A stretch of DNA of 64,000 nucleotides from Salinimonas lutimaris (lineage in GTDB: Bacteria; Pseudomonadota; Gammaproteobacteria; Enterobacterales; Alteromonadaceae): contig NZ_CP036536.1 of NCBI RefSeq assembly GCF_005222225.1, forward strand, positions 830,001-894,000, read 5' to 3'. Below, in pieces: positions 1-9,630 of this stretch. The position numbers and the translations under genes were made by a program. Each line of letters starts with the position of its first letter. Position 1 is the first letter of the stretch. Below the pieces are notes generated by a model. The model did not search any database. It was not told the origin of the DNA and saw only the letters and a list, made by a program, of their open reading frames with translations.

Positions 1-81
1 AAATACCGTATTCCCGCCTGTATCATGATGCTCGTGATCATGATCATGATCATGGCTCATATCTGCTGAAATTGAACTCAT
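1..81 (-). CDS. cyoC: Cytochrome bo3 ubiquinol oxidase subunit III, N-terminus (partial)
   Basis: Only the first 27 codons lie in the window; the gene runs off the left edge. Its ATG overlaps the TGA of cyoB as ATGA (positions 81-78), so translation is probably coupled. Subunit III is a five-helix subunit of the terminal quinol oxidase and has no redox centre. The visible N-terminus is rich in alternating Asp and His (about residues 10-20), encoded by a run of atgatc repeats that also packs several GATC sites together. A second in-frame ATG at codon 8 would keep the His/Asp run. Identification rests on gene order after cyoA and cyoB, not on visible subunit III domain sequence. Confidence 0.85.
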   Translation of the reverse strand, partial: MSSISADMSHDHDHDHEHHDTGGNTVF

Positions 82-2063
82 GCTGTTACCTCTTTTTGCG
101 CTTTAAGGTGCTCGTCCTCAATACGCTTAACTTCCTCAGGCTGTACGTAGTAATCTACGTCTTTTGCGTAACAACGCTTGATGTAGAAACCGATAGCCGC
201 TACCACACCTACTGCTGCAAGCCACCAAATGTGCCAGATCATAGCAAAACAGAACACTGTCAGGCTGCCTGAAATCTGTACACCGGCAGGTGTATTGCTT
301 GGCATGTGAATTGGCGCATACTTTTCAAAGCTCTGATAGGCTTCGCCTTTTTCCTTCATATCAGTCCATGTATCAATGTCATGTACATGAGGGATCTTGC
401 CGAAGTTATAGAACTGAGGCGGAGATGCAGTTGACCATTCCAGAGTATGACCATTCCACGGATCGCCTGTCGTGTCTTTCAATGCTTCACGGTTCATGTA
501 GCTGACTACCAGCTGAATAACCTGGAACAGAATACCGAAGGCGATAACAATAGCGCCCAGCATGGCGATGTATAGCCAGATATTCCAGTCAGGGTTGTCA
601 GTGTGGTTCAGACGACGGGTCATACCCAGGAAGCCCAGAACGTAAAGCGGCATGAATGCCAGTAAGAAGCCAATCTGCCAGCACCAGAATGAGGCTTTAC
701 CCCATCTTTCGTCCAGCTTGTAACCCATTGCTTTCGGGAACCAGAATACAAAACCAGCCAGATAACCAAATACCGCACCACCAATAATTGTGTTATGGAA
801 GTGAGCAATCAGGAACAAGCTGTTATGCAGTACATAGTCAGCGCCCGGGATAGCCAGCAGTACGCCAGTCATACCACCAATGGTGAACGTAACCATGAAG
901 CCGAGCGTCCACAGAACCGGAACGGTAATGCGCAGGCGGCCGCGATACAGCGTGAATATCCAGTTGAACAGTTTCACCCCGGTCGGCACGGCGATGATCA
1001 TCGTCATGATACCGAAGAAGGCATTCACGTTGGCACTTGAACCCATGGTAAAGAAGTGGTGCAGCCAAACGATGAAACCCAGAATGGCAATCGCGCCACT
1101 GGCGTAAACCATTGACTTGTAGCCAAACAGACGCTTACCAGTAAAGGTAGAAATAATTTCTGAGAAGACACCAAATGCTGGCAGAACCAGAATGTATACT
1201 TCAGGGTGACCCCACGCCCAGAACAAGTTGATGTACATCATGGAGTTACCACCGGCTTCGTTGGTGAAGAAGTGGAAGTCCAGATAACGATCAAGCGTTA
1301 GCATCGCCAGTACTGCAGTCAGAATCGGGAACGACGCAGCAATCAGGATGTTAGCCCAGGTACATGTCCAGGTGAAGATAGGCATTTGCATCAGTTTCAT
1401 ACCCGGTGCACGCATCTTAGCAACAGTAACCAGGAAGTTAACTGCCGTCAGTAGCGTACCGAGTCCGGATATCTGCAAGGCCCATATATAATAATCGACC
1501 CCGACGGACGGACTTTGGTCCAGCCCTGACAACGGTGGATATGCAACCCAGCCAGTTTTTGCGAACTCACCCACACCCAGTGACAAGTTAATCAGGATTG
1601 CACCACCGGCAGTAAGCCAGAAGCTCAGGTTGTTCAAAAACGGGAACGCAACATCACGAGCACCAATCTGCAGAGGCAGGACAATGTTCATCAGACCAAC
1701 CATAAATGGCATAGCCATAAAGATGATCATGATAACACCGTGAGCAGTAAAGATTTGGTCGTAGTGATCCGGCGGCAGATAGCCTTCAGAGCCGTTGGTG
1801 GCCATGGCTAACTGAGAGCGCATCATGATGGCGTCGGCAAAACCACGCAACAACATAATCAGCGCAAGAATAATATACATAACGCCAAGGCGTTTGTGGT
1901 CAATAGAAGTGATCCAGTCGTTCCACAGAACGCCCCACTTCTTATATTTTGTAATCATTGCGGCAATGATGATTCCCACCACCGCAACAACCGATAACGT
2001 AACCATGACGATAGGCTCATGGTACGGTACGGCTTCAATGGATAATTTACCTAACAAAGACAT
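78..2063 (-). CDS. cyoB: Cytochrome bo3 ubiquinol oxidase subunit I
   Basis: This is the catalytic haem-copper subunit (661 aa, the usual length) that oxidises ubiquinol, reduces oxygen to water and pumps protons across the inner membrane. Visible hallmarks are the CuB/cross-link motif [11 protein letters not shown] near residue 284, the WLHHFFTMG histidine pair near 333, and the HFHNTIIGG haem ligands near 420, set in about 15 hydrophobic helices. A strong ribosome site (AAGGAG) sits inside the last codons of cyoA, with only 2 nt between the genes, and the stop overlaps the cyoC start. The order cyoA-cyoB-cyoC is the standard operon order. Confidence 0.98.
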   Translation of the reverse strand: MSLLGKLSIEAVPYHEPIVMVTLSVVAVVGIIIAAMITKYKKWGVLWNDWITSIDHKRLGVMYIILALIMLLRGFADAIMMRSQLAMATNGSEGYLPPDHYDQIFTAHGVIMIIFMAMPFMVGLMNIVLPLQIGARDVAFPFLNNLSFWLTAGGAILINLSLGVGEFAKTGWVAYPPLSGLDQSPSVGVDYYIWALQISGLGTLLTAVNFLVTVAKMRAPGMKLMQMPIFTWTCTWANILIAASFPILTAVLAMLTLDRYLDFHFFTNEAGGNSMMYINLFWAWGHPEVYILVLPAFGVFSEIISTFTGKRLFGYKSMVYASGAIAILGFIVWLHHFFTMGSSANVNAFFGIMTMIIAVPTGVKLFNWIFTLYRGRLRITVPVLWTLGFMVTFTIGGMTGVLLAIPGADYVLHNSLFLIAHFHNTIIGGAVFGYLAGFVFWFPKAMGYKLDERWGKASFWCWQIGFLLAFMPLYVLGFLGMTRRLNHTDNPDWNIWLYIAMLGAIVIAFGILFQVIQLVVSYMNREALKDTTGDPWNGHTLEWSTASPPQFYNFGKIPHVHDIDTWTDMKEKGEAYQSFEKYAPIHMPSNTPAGVQISGSLTVFCFAMIWHIWWLAAVGVVAAIGFYIKRCYAKDVDYYVQPEEVKRIEDEHLKAQKEVTA

Positions 2064-2065
2064 GG

Positions 2066-3016
2066 TTACTCCTTGGCTTCCACGTGATGTGCGCCAGAGT
2101 GCTGCGCTTTTTTGTGCGCGCCTTCATGGTGCCCCTCGGCTGCGTGAGCAGGTTTGCTGTAATAGCTCATGTCACCGTGGTCTTTCATGTATTTCATGAT
2201 CACAGTGTTAAACAAGCCTTTTTCAACATCAGCAAAGTACTCCACCGGATGGTTTTCAGACGGCTTAGCCAGCTCGTCATAGTCAGCTTTATCCAGCTCA
2301 CCACCTTCCTGCTTAACCTTCTCGACCCAAGCATCAAAATCTTTTTCCGTAGGCGTTGCGACGGTATCGAACTTCATGCCGGTGAAACCTTCACCGCTGT
2401 AGTTGGCAGAAAAACCGGCGTAAGTGCCTGGTTCATCAGCAATCAAATGAAGTTGCGTTTCCATGCCGGCCATTGAGTAGATTTGGCTACCCAGTTGCGG
2501 AATGAAGAATGAGTTCATCGATGTTTCAGACGTGATTTTGAATGATACTGGCTTGTCCGCTGGGATCACCAGCTCATTCACTGTGGCAATGCCTTGTTCA
2601 GGGTAAATGAACAGCCATTTCCAGTTCAGTGAAACCACTTCAACCGTCAGATGCTCACCTTTGTTTTCTAAAGGCTTGTAAGGATCTAACGCGTGTGTTG
2701 ACTTCCATGTAAGCACACCTAACACGATGATGATTAAAATTGGGATCGACCAGACCGCAGCTTCAATCTTGGTAGAGTGCGCCCATTTAGGCGTATAGAC
2801 TTCAAAATCCCGACTCGCGCGATATTTCCAGGCGAAGTAAAGAGTTAACACGATGACCGGAATAACAACAATAAGCATCAAAAGTGTACAGACAATAATC
2901 AGCCACTTAATTTCAACGCCTACCTGTCCTTTCGGATCGAGAACCCCACCACTACAACCTGCAAGTGTCATCACAACGGCGGTAAGAACAATTGTACAAA
3001 GGTTACGAATAAGCAA
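2066..3016 (-). CDS. cyoA: Cytochrome bo3 ubiquinol oxidase subunit II
   Basis: Subunit II of the quinol oxidase, a membrane-anchored periplasmic cupredoxin-fold lipoprotein. The N-terminus ends in a lipobox (TLAGC), followed by two membrane helices and the COX2-like periplasmic domain, which in this family lacks the CuA ligands. No ATG fits the start. The frame is open back to a TTG at 3061, but the TTG at 3016 has AGGA seven bases upstream and gives 316 aa, close to the family norm, so I chose it. The C-terminal tail (last 25 residues) is rich in His, Ala and Lys. It is the first gene of the visible cyo operon. Confidence 0.95.
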   Translation of the reverse strand: MLIRNLCTIVLTAVVMTLAGCSGGVLDPKGQVGVEIKWLIIVCTLLMLIVVIPVIVLTLYFAWKYRASRDFEVYTPKWAHSTKIEAAVWSIPILIIIVLGVLTWKSTHALDPYKPLENKGEHLTVEVVSLNWKWLFIYPEQGIATVNELVIPADKPVSFKITSETSMNSFFIPQLGSQIYSMAGMETQLHLIADEPGTYAGFSANYSGEGFTGMKFDTVATPTEKDFDAWVEKVKQEGGELDKADYDELAKPSENHPVEYFADVEKGLFNTVIMKYMKDHGDMSYYSKPAHAAEGHHEGAHKKAQHSGAHHVEAKE

Positions 3017-3202
3017 AGGAATTTTCCTACAACCCAGAGGTTTATAATCCTGCCGCCCCAAACAAACATCGGGGACGACGCTCAGATTCGGGAACTACAA
3101 CGTAGAACCCTGTTTCTTTTAAGTTCGCTGATAGCTCAGTTTCACCGACTCCACGAGACTACCGGCAAAGACAGTGACGATAAAACCGGCGGGACTAAAC
3201 TA

Positions 3203-3625
3203 TCAGGCGTGACTTAAAGGAGGTGCACGCGAGCCATGTGAAAGTTGAACACGTGGACTTGCGGCGAAAAGATTGAGCGTAAGTTTTGACTTACTAAGGA
3301 TAACACCCGCACGGCGTGCCGGTGTGCTCGTAAACAGGGCAGTGAGGAGCGCATTTTTGAATGTTTCGTAGAGCAGGGTACTGGTGACCAGTATGCCTAG
3401 AAACGCGACTGTTACCGGGCCAATGAATGGGTTTTCAACAACTGCCGATACCACATCGGTAGAATCAGCGATTGAGCCGCACAGGATGAGCGCAACATTC
3501 AAAATGGTGATAAACAGCGCCATGCCGAACCCTTTGCATAAGACATGCGCACACGAGCCCGCTTTCTGCTTAAGCAGAGCGCTCGCCTTAGCGGATGTGA
3601 TTGCAGGGTAAAGTGACATTAACAC
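3203..3625 (-). pseudogene. Possible N-terminal fragment of a Na+/phosphate-symporter-like membrane protein
   Basis: This 140-codon frame has two hydrophobic stretches (about residues 33-52 and 68-88). The segment ENPFIG...FLGILVTSTL resembles the start of the repeat in Na+/Pi cotransporters, where the QSSS signature would follow. Here that signature is absent and the sequence continues into a basic, low-complexity tail with no similarity I recognise. I read it as a decayed or truncated 5' fragment. It could instead be an unrelated small membrane protein. It lies 186 nt upstream of the chosen cyoA start on the same strand, with no visible functional link. Confidence 0.35.
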
Positions 3626-3950
3626 TCTCTCATATAGATTACGGTGATGAAATATTCACCACACAAGAAATTTGCCGCGAAAGGATACCAAAATCCGAGA
3701 GTAAGGGAAATCAGATTTAAGTGAGGGAAAGTTAATAAACAGGCTGTAAAAGTTAAATAAATGTAAATTCGCCTTTTGTCGACTGATTTGTAACGAGTTT
3801 TTCAATATTAAGAATTGATCATTATTCACTGACCTGTATGAAATAAGACCGGTTTAAGCAATGTTTACTCATATTAAACCGGCCTGTTATATAGATTTTT
3901 TATAAAGCACGTATTTACATAAACTAATCAGAATCGCCAGGATCTACGAC
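3626..3950. other. Intergenic region, 325 nt
   Basis: AT-rich spacer between the fragment at 3203-3625 and the MscS gene. I see one stem-loop (annotated separately) and no convincing reading frame or RNA gene. Confidence 0.6.
3843..3884 (-). terminator. Probable terminator of the MscS gene
   Basis: Inverted repeat CCGGTTTAA (3849-3857) and TTAAACCGG (3874-3882) with a 16-nt loop. Read on the minus strand it lies about 70 nt past the MscS stop and is followed by TCTTATTT. The U-tract is imperfect, so termination is inferred. Confidence 0.45.
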
Positions 3951-5276
3951 TTAATTGGCAGTTGAACTGACTGCACTTTCCTGGTTTAAAATTCTGACTT
4001 CGCGTTGCGGGAACGGGATTTCGATATTGTGTTCACGCAGGGTTTCAAAAATAGTTAATAACAAGTCACCGCCTACCCGATTTTTGCCATCATCAACGCC
4101 TTCCATCCAGAATTCGACAAACATATTAACGCCAGAGTCGCCAAAGCTGTCGATTTCACAATCCGGTAATTCTTCAACCGGCACATCGTCACCACTGATA
4201 ACCTGTGGATGCTGGCTGACCACGTCTTTAATAATTTCTACCATAGACCGGATATCGGTGGCATAAGCTACCGAAAAGTCGACCCGATAGCGCTGTTTAG
4301 GATCTTTGTGCGTCCAGTTGGTCAGCAGTGAATTGATAAACTTTTCATTGGGCACCAGAATATCTTTACCGTCATACGTTTCGAGCACGGCATAGCGCAT
4401 TTTAAATTCCCGCACAAACCCTTTACTGCCATCTTCAAGCTCAACATAGTCACCTACAGTAAGAGAGCGGTCGATAAGAATAATAATGCCAGATATAAAA
4501 TTTGAGGCGATGGACTGTAAGCCCAGGCCCAGACCAACGCCCACCGCACCACCAAATACTGCCAGCGCGGTGAGATTGATACCCATGATGTTGAGCAGCA
4601 ACAGGAAAATAACGCAGAACAGGGCAACTTCGAATAATTTAGCAAAGACTTCCTTGGTAGTGATATCCAGCTTTTTATGATTGCGGATAATGTCTTTGCC
4701 CATGGTATTAGAAGCGCGTCCCAGCCAGAATAACAGCGCGCCGAATATTAGTACGCGAGCCACCCCGTAGGCTGAGAACTGCACATTACCCAGTGAAATA
4801 GAGATCTCAGAGAGGGTTTTCACTACTGCAGGCAGTACCCCAACAAAATGCAGTAACACGATTGGCAGCCCGATGTAGCGCAGAAACATCCGGACTGATG
4901 GGCTGCTGACAAAACCGGAAATACAGGAATTCAGAAAAAGCATTGCTGCAATGACAAACGCAATATTCAGTAACCAGGGTTCAAGTTCCAGCTGTGAGCC
5001 CAACAGAAAAGAGGTTTTCAGTAAAATCAGAGTAAACAGGGGAAACAGTGTGCCTCCCACCCGATACATAAATAACTGAAATGTATGAGCTCCAGTTGGC
5101 GGAAGTTCACGCATAAAAGAAAATTGCTTGCGTACTTGTTGGGCGAGCACCCAGGCAACCGAATAGATAATACCAATTAACACAAGCTGATAGGCAAAAT
5201 CAGGGCTGGACACAGCATTCTGGGCATTACCCAGATAATGATGAAATGCCTCCAGCAAATGGTCACTGTTAATCAT
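3951..5276 (-). CDS. MscS-family mechanosensitive ion channel
   Basis: Inner-membrane tension-gated channel (441 aa) that releases solutes on hypo-osmotic shock. The N-terminal half has about five hydrophobic helices. The pore-lining helix and start of the beta domain are seen in AVGVGLGLGLQSIASNFISG (about residues 241-260), followed by DRSLTVGDYVE and the cytoplasmic vestibule with VPNEKFINSLLTNW. It is longer than E. coli MscS (286 aa), so it is a member with extra N-terminal helices. AGAGAAG precedes the ATG. It is transcribed alone and divergent from the porin gene at 5685. Confidence 0.9.
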   Translation of the reverse strand: MINSDHLLEAFHHYLGNAQNAVSSPDFAYQLVLIGIIYSVAWVLAQQVRKQFSFMRELPPTGAHTFQLFMYRVGGTLFPLFTLILLKTSFLLGSQLELEPWLLNIAFVIAAMLFLNSCISGFVSSPSVRMFLRYIGLPIVLLHFVGVLPAVVKTLSEISISLGNVQFSAYGVARVLIFGALLFWLGRASNTMGKDIIRNHKKLDITTKEVFAKLFEVALFCVIFLLLLNIMGINLTALAVFGGAVGVGLGLGLQSIASNFISGIIILIDRSLTVGDYVELEDGSKGFVREFKMRYAVLETYDGKDILVPNEKFINSLLTNWTHKDPKQRYRVDFSVAYATDIRSMVEIIKDVVSQHPQVISGDDVPVEELPDCEIDSFGDSGVNMFVEFWMEGVDDGKNRVGGDLLLTIFETLREHNIEIPFPQREVRILNQESAVSSTAN

Positions 5277-5684
5277 GTTCGACTTCTCTTTTTATAAGTT
5301 GGTTGCCTTGTACGCGGATTGACACTCAGGGTACAGCAATAAATTTTTGCCGTCAGACGAATATTTATGAATATACTCAGGATGTTGACTGTTTTTCAGA
5401 TATAAACATAGCTTTTCTTTTGGTTGAGAAACAGCGATATCAATTTACCGGTGGTGAGTGCTCACTTTTTTTTAGGCCTACCAATTAAAGTTAGTTGCAG
5501 AGAAAGTGGTAGATGTAATTAAGTGTTTTCGCGGGCACAATGATAGAGTGTTGCTACTTTTTGGGAAAATTCGTGTTATCCCACTAGCGAAATTCGCATA
5601 ACTGGCTAATACTTTTTGCATGGTGAATCTGTATCTTTACGTTGTGCCCCCCGACACCGTAAAAACGAATAACGAGTTTAGCCT
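5277..5684. other. Divergent intergenic region, 408 nt
   Basis: Lies between the starts of the MscS gene (minus) and the barrel gene at 5685 (plus), so it should hold both promoters. A 61-codon frame at 5303-5488 has no ribosome site, no recognisable composition and overlaps the probable promoter zone; I do not call it a gene. No other structure seen. Confidence 0.5.
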
Positions 5685-6884
5685 GTGGCAGTATCCTTAT
5701 GGCATTTATTAGCTGTGCATTCTCTGGTGTCCTTACCTGCGCTGGTTAGTGCCCAGGATAATTTGCGTATTTCTGGTTTCACCCGAGTAGTCGGCGGTGT
5801 GCTGGGAACGGATGAAGCACAATATCAGGGCTATGATAATAATTTTAGTCTATCTTCCTTTTCCTTGGCCGCGGTGCAGGCTGATTACGCGTTTACTGAT
5901 AATCTCAAAGGATCGGCACAAGTCCTCTATCACTCATCCGAAATTCGACAATCGGGTGTTGAATGGCTTTATTTGAGTTATGAGCCTGTTGATGCAATAC
6001 AGATAAAAGCCGGTCGCTTGCGTACCCCTGTTTTACTTTATTCTGATGTTCAGGATGTGGGTTATGCCTATCCCTGGGCTATTGCCCCTCAGCAGCTATA
6101 CAGTGCTTATTTGTTCTCAAGATACGAGGGAGCTAATCTTCGCTATCGCTTTGCCTGGGATAGTATTCAGTTCGAGCTGGAAGGTTATTGGGGGCATTTC
6201 GACGATGACATTAAAGCGGCAGACTTGATGCTCAATGTTCATGTTGAAAATCTGAATGGTTTTATTGCCAGCGCTGATTTTGGAAATGGTGTGTCTTTAC
6301 GCCTCGCCACCATGGATGCGCCTGAGATTGAAGTTGAAACGGCCCAGCTCGAGTTACTTCGAAGCGGCTTGTTACAGGCAGGGTTTACTGATCTTGCAGA
6401 GCAACTTTCACTAGGTGGGGGAGCAACCGCACTCATCAGTGGAGCAAGCTACCAAGGGCTGGAGTGGTTTGCTGCAGCCGAATGGATGTACCTGAATTCG
6501 GATATCGAAGTATTAGCTGAGTTACAGGCCTATTACTTCACGCTGGGTCGCTACCTGGGCGAATTTCAAATATTTGCGACAGTGGCAGATTCTTCTTATC
6601 AGCTCAATACTATCGAAAATTCGATACCATTGGGTGTCGCGCCTGGTCTTGACCAGCTGTATTTTGGAGTTGAACAGTTAAAGCAGTCGCTTCCGACCGA
6701 TGAGCTGTTCACCCTGTCATTAGGCGCCCGTTGGGATTTTCGCCCGAGCATGGCATTAAAGGCGGAGATTACCTGGCTGGATGGTGAGCCGGGTCAGTCA
6801 TCTTTTTATGATGTTACCAGTATTCAGGATGGATTTGACAGAGATACGACGCTGTATCAGGTGGCCTGGGAGTGGGTGTTCTGA
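5685..6884 (+). CDS. Outer-membrane beta-barrel (porin-like) protein
   Basis: A 399-aa secreted protein with a signal peptide ending near ALVSAQ (residue 24), followed by alternating beta-strand sequence and ending in an aromatic residue (EWVF) as in outer-membrane barrels. An in-frame stop immediately upstream (5679-5681) forces the start to the GTG at 5685 or later. The ribosome site is weak, suggesting low expression. The stop overlaps the next gene as TGATG, so it is coupled to the PstS-like gene. The pairing with a periplasmic binding-like protein and a facing GGDEF-EAL gene suggests an envelope-sensing unit. The substrate is unknown. Confidence 0.75.
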   Translation: MAVSLWHLLAVHSLVSLPALVSAQDNLRISGFTRVVGGVLGTDEAQYQGYDNNFSLSSFSLAAVQADYAFTDNLKGSAQVLYHSSEIRQSGVEWLYLSYEPVDAIQIKAGRLRTPVLLYSDVQDVGYAYPWAIAPQQLYSAYLFSRYEGANLRYRFAWDSIQFELEGYWGHFDDDIKAADLMLNVHVENLNGFIASADFGNGVSLRLATMDAPEIEVETAQLELLRSGLLQAGFTDLAEQLSLGGGATALISGASYQGLEWFAAAEWMYLNSDIEVLAELQAYYFTLGRYLGEFQIFATVADSSYQLNTIENSIPLGVAPGLDQLYFGVEQLKQSLPTDELFTLSLGARWDFRPSMALKAEITWLDGEPGQSSFYDVTSIQDGFDRDTTLYQVAWEWVF

Positions 6885-7300
6885 TGAAAAGATCATGGTT
6901 ATATCCAGCCATTTTAACTGGCATATTGCTTTACTCCGCCAACGTCAGTGCGCAGGTGGTGGTGGTGGCGAATCTGGGTGAGAAAAATACCTCGATGGAA
7001 AAAACGGAGATTCGTAATCTGTTTATGGGGGGGATCGGTGGACGACTTGATCCGGTTACCCTGTCGCCGGGGGTTCGGGAACGGCACATGTTCAACACAC
7101 TGATTGTTGGCCTGACAGAATCCCGTATTCAGTCATACTGGGCACAGATGCGTTTCAGTGGACGCAATCAGGAGCCGGTTGAGGTGGAATCGGTAGAAGC
7201 CATGTTGCGATATCTGCTGGAAAATGAAGGCAGTGTAGGGTATCTGCCTGCAGACTTCCCGGTACCACGCAGTCTTACCGTGTTGTATAGCACAGGCTAG
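6884..7300 (+). CDS. Small PstS-like periplasmic substrate-binding-domain protein
   Basis: A 138-aa secreted protein with signal peptide ending NVSAQ. The mature part has the opening of the phosphate-binding-protein fold (VVVVAN, then EIRNLFMGG near residue 45) and ends with a GSVGYLPAD element typical of truncated PstS-like proteins. It is less than half the length of a true binding protein, so it is probably a ligand-sensing or accessory domain and not a transporter component. The ATG at 6884 shares one base with the previous stop (TGATG); a GTG at 6872 is the only upstream alternative. It converges on the GGDEF-EAL gene. Confidence 0.75.
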   Translation: MKRSWLYPAILTGILLYSANVSAQVVVVANLGEKNTSMEKTEIRNLFMGGIGGRLDPVTLSPGVRERHMFNTLIVGLTESRIQSYWAQMRFSGRNQEPVEVESVEAMLRYLLENEGSVGYLPADFPVPRSLTVLYSTG

Positions 7301-7341
7301 TAACATACTAGATTACTGAGCGTTTATGGGTAATAAATAAC

Positions 7342-7375
7342 AGCAAAAAGCCTGCTTTAGTGCAGGCTTTTTGCT
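7342..7375. terminator. Bidirectional intrinsic terminator
   Basis: Perfect 14-bp stem (7342-7355 with 7362-7375, 6-nt loop) with A-rich and T-rich flanks inside the stem. It serves the PstS-like gene on the plus strand and the GGDEF-EAL gene on the minus strand. Confidence 0.85.
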
Positions 7376-7408
7376 ATGAGTTTGTGCAGCTATTCAACCG
7401 CTTCAGAA

Positions 7409-9505
7409 TTAACTGGCAATCGTTGAGTGTGTTAAATGATTGGTCAACAGTGTCCGTAAAGGTTCGGGCCGTCCGTAAAGAAAACCCTGCTGCAGATCGC
7501 AGCCCTGGAGCGTCAGAAAATCAGATTGAGCAGACGTTTCTACGCCTTCTGCACACACTGTCAGGTTTAGTTGCCGCGCCATTTCGATGATGGTGATGGT
7601 AATGAGTTCTGAGCGCCGTGAGCTGCCAATCTGCGATACAAACTGTTTATCAATCTTCAGTGTATCGATATAAAATTCAGTCAGATAACTCAGTGAGGAG
7701 TAGCCTGTACCAAAGTCATCCAGAGCGATTTTACAGCCTAGATTACGTACTTGTTCAAAAAACACATTACCGGCCTGAAAGCTCTCCAGATAGGCTGATT
7801 CGGTAATCTCAAACTCCAGTGCGGTGGTCGGCATGCCCAGGTTCTGAATCCGGTTTATAATAAATTCGGTTACTCTGGAGTTAGCCAGATCACAGGCGGA
7901 TAAGTTCAGTGATACATGCACATCCTGACCAAACGTAGCCAGAATTTCCGGCAAGTCACGACAAACCCGGGAAGCCACCCACTCGGTGATGGCTGATACC
8001 TTGTCGGATTGCTCGGCAATCGGGATAAATTCGCCCGGGGATACAAATCCTAATTCCTTGTTATACCAGCGCAACAGTGCCTCAAACCCCTTTATTTGTC
8101 CGTCTAAACCAACTTTGGGTTGGTAAAAAAGGGTAAATTCGTCATTGTCTATTGCCTGCATAATGCTGGTTGCAATGAACATCATGCGCCGGTTGTCATC
8201 CTGCATAGCCTGGGTAAATAAGGTGTACTGGCCCCGACCAGCCTGCTTTGACCGGTACATGGCAATATCAGCGTTGGCAACCAGTTTGGTCAGGTCATAA
8301 CGACAGTCGGTTGCCAGGGCAATACCAATGCTCACACCGGTGTCCAGTTTCCATTGTTCAATATGATGGGGCTGTGCCAGCTTATCGACCAGACGCTGGG
8401 CAACTTCTTTAATATGCACTATCAGGGGGTTGGCGCTAAGCATAATAATAAACTCATCGCCCCCCAAACGGCCGAGCACATCGCCCTTTCGTAAGCAGTC
8501 ACTGGCCTGGTCAGCCACATGGCAGAGTAATTTGTCGCCCACATCATGACCGAATGAATCGTTCACGAGTTTAAAACCGTCCAGGTCGAGGAACATCAGC
8601 GCCAGTTCCCGGTTTTCCCGCTTAGCTCGGGCCATTTCTATCGACAGGCATTTCATCAGAAACTGCCGGTTCGGCAGACCAGTCAAAGAATCAAAATTGG
8701 CCAGCTCTTCCATTTGCTCTTGCTGGCGAATCAGCAGAGCATTTTTCTGCTTGTTCATTTCAACCTGGCGGGCAATATCTGACATCATACTGTTGAAGCC
8801 CTGGGTTAAATCGACAATCTCTTTTTTCCCTCGTACCTCCACAGCGATATCGTAATCCTTACTAACTTCAATACCGCGCATTTTGTTGATCAATACATAC
8901 AGCGGGCGTAAAGAGCGGCGTTGAAGCTCTAATACAAAAATAACCGTTACCAGTAACAAAACGGCGGTAAATGGTACCACCGAGGCCAGCAATTTACTCT
9001 GACTGCCAGCCAGCGCCTGAGCAACCATGTAAGACACGATCAGCTTTCCCTGAGGGTAGTCGGGATCGCCAATACGTTTAACGAAATAAATAAATCCATC
9101 TTGCATATGCCGGCCGAAGTCCATATCCAGTAATGCTTCATCAGCCAAAGAGATATCGCTCGGATCAGAAGCGTCCAGTACGGCCTTGCCCATATAGGCA
9201 TTAACCAGCTTATCATTGGCATCAAAGACTTTGGCAAATTCCACATTTTCATACTGATCAAAGCGCAGCAAAATGCGGGTGACAGAAAACGCCCCGGGCG
9301 ACTCATTAATCACAGGAAGCAAATCATCGGCCAGATTCTGAGACAAAGAGCTGAGCTCATCAGATACAAGCTCATGGTACAGCTCTTCATAAACATTAAT
9401 GGAAAACCACATAATCAGCGAACTGACCATGGTGATTGACAATAAGGTGATGGCTGCAATTTCAGAACGTAAGCTTTTCAAGTAATAGCCTGACAACAAA
9501 TACAC
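7409..9505 (-). CDS. Membrane-bound GGDEF-EAL cyclic-di-GMP enzyme with periplasmic sensor
   Basis: A 698-aa inner-membrane signalling protein. One helix (about residues 14-35) leads into a periplasmic sensor region of about 120 residues, then a second helix (about 175-193), a HAMP-like linker (about 205-255), a GGDEF domain with intact GRLGGDEF (about 345-352) and an EAL domain with intact GFEALLRW plus DDFGTGYSSLSYL. Both domains look catalytically competent by motif. The GTG at 9505 has no ribosome site; a TTG at 9481 has CAGG at good spacing and is a plausible start. It faces the porin/PstS-like pair, which suggests it reads a periplasmic ligand state and adjusts cyclic-di-GMP. Confidence 0.9.
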   Translation of the reverse strand: MYLLSGYYLKSLRSEIAAITLLSITMVSSLIMWFSINVYEELYHELVSDELSSLSQNLADDLLPVINESPGAFSVTRILLRFDQYENVEFAKVFDANDKLVNAYMGKAVLDASDPSDISLADEALLDMDFGRHMQDGFIYFVKRIGDPDYPQGKLIVSYMVAQALAGSQSKLLASVVPFTAVLLLVTVIFVLELQRRSLRPLYVLINKMRGIEVSKDYDIAVEVRGKKEIVDLTQGFNSMMSDIARQVEMNKQKNALLIRQQEQMEELANFDSLTGLPNRQFLMKCLSIEMARAKRENRELALMFLDLDGFKLVNDSFGHDVGDKLLCHVADQASDCLRKGDVLGRLGGDEFIIMLSANPLIVHIKEVAQRLVDKLAQPHHIEQWKLDTGVSIGIALATDCRYDLTKLVANADIAMYRSKQAGRGQYTLFTQAMQDDNRRMMFIATSIMQAIDNDEFTLFYQPKVGLDGQIKGFEALLRWYNKELGFVSPGEFIPIAEQSDKVSAITEWVASRVCRDLPEILATFGQDVHVSLNLSACDLANSRVTEFIINRIQNLGMPTTALEFEITESAYLESFQAGNVFFEQVRNLGCKIALDDFGTGYSSLSYLTEFYIDTLKIDKQFVSQIGSSRRSELITITIIEMARQLNLTVCAEGVETSAQSDFLTLQGCDLQQGFLYGRPEPLRTLLTNHLTHSTIAS

Positions 9506-9630
9506 ACAGTTATTAAAATTATAGACGCTGCATGGTGTTATGCCGGTAAAATGGGAAATTAAATATCCTGTAATATCTGGCAGAAGACAGACCTGACACC
9601 GACACAGTTAAGTACCGGTGCCATCGATTG

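Noticed and set aside
5303..5488. 61-codon frame in the MscS/barrel intergenic region
   Set aside because: No ribosome site, no similarity, lies in the expected promoter region.
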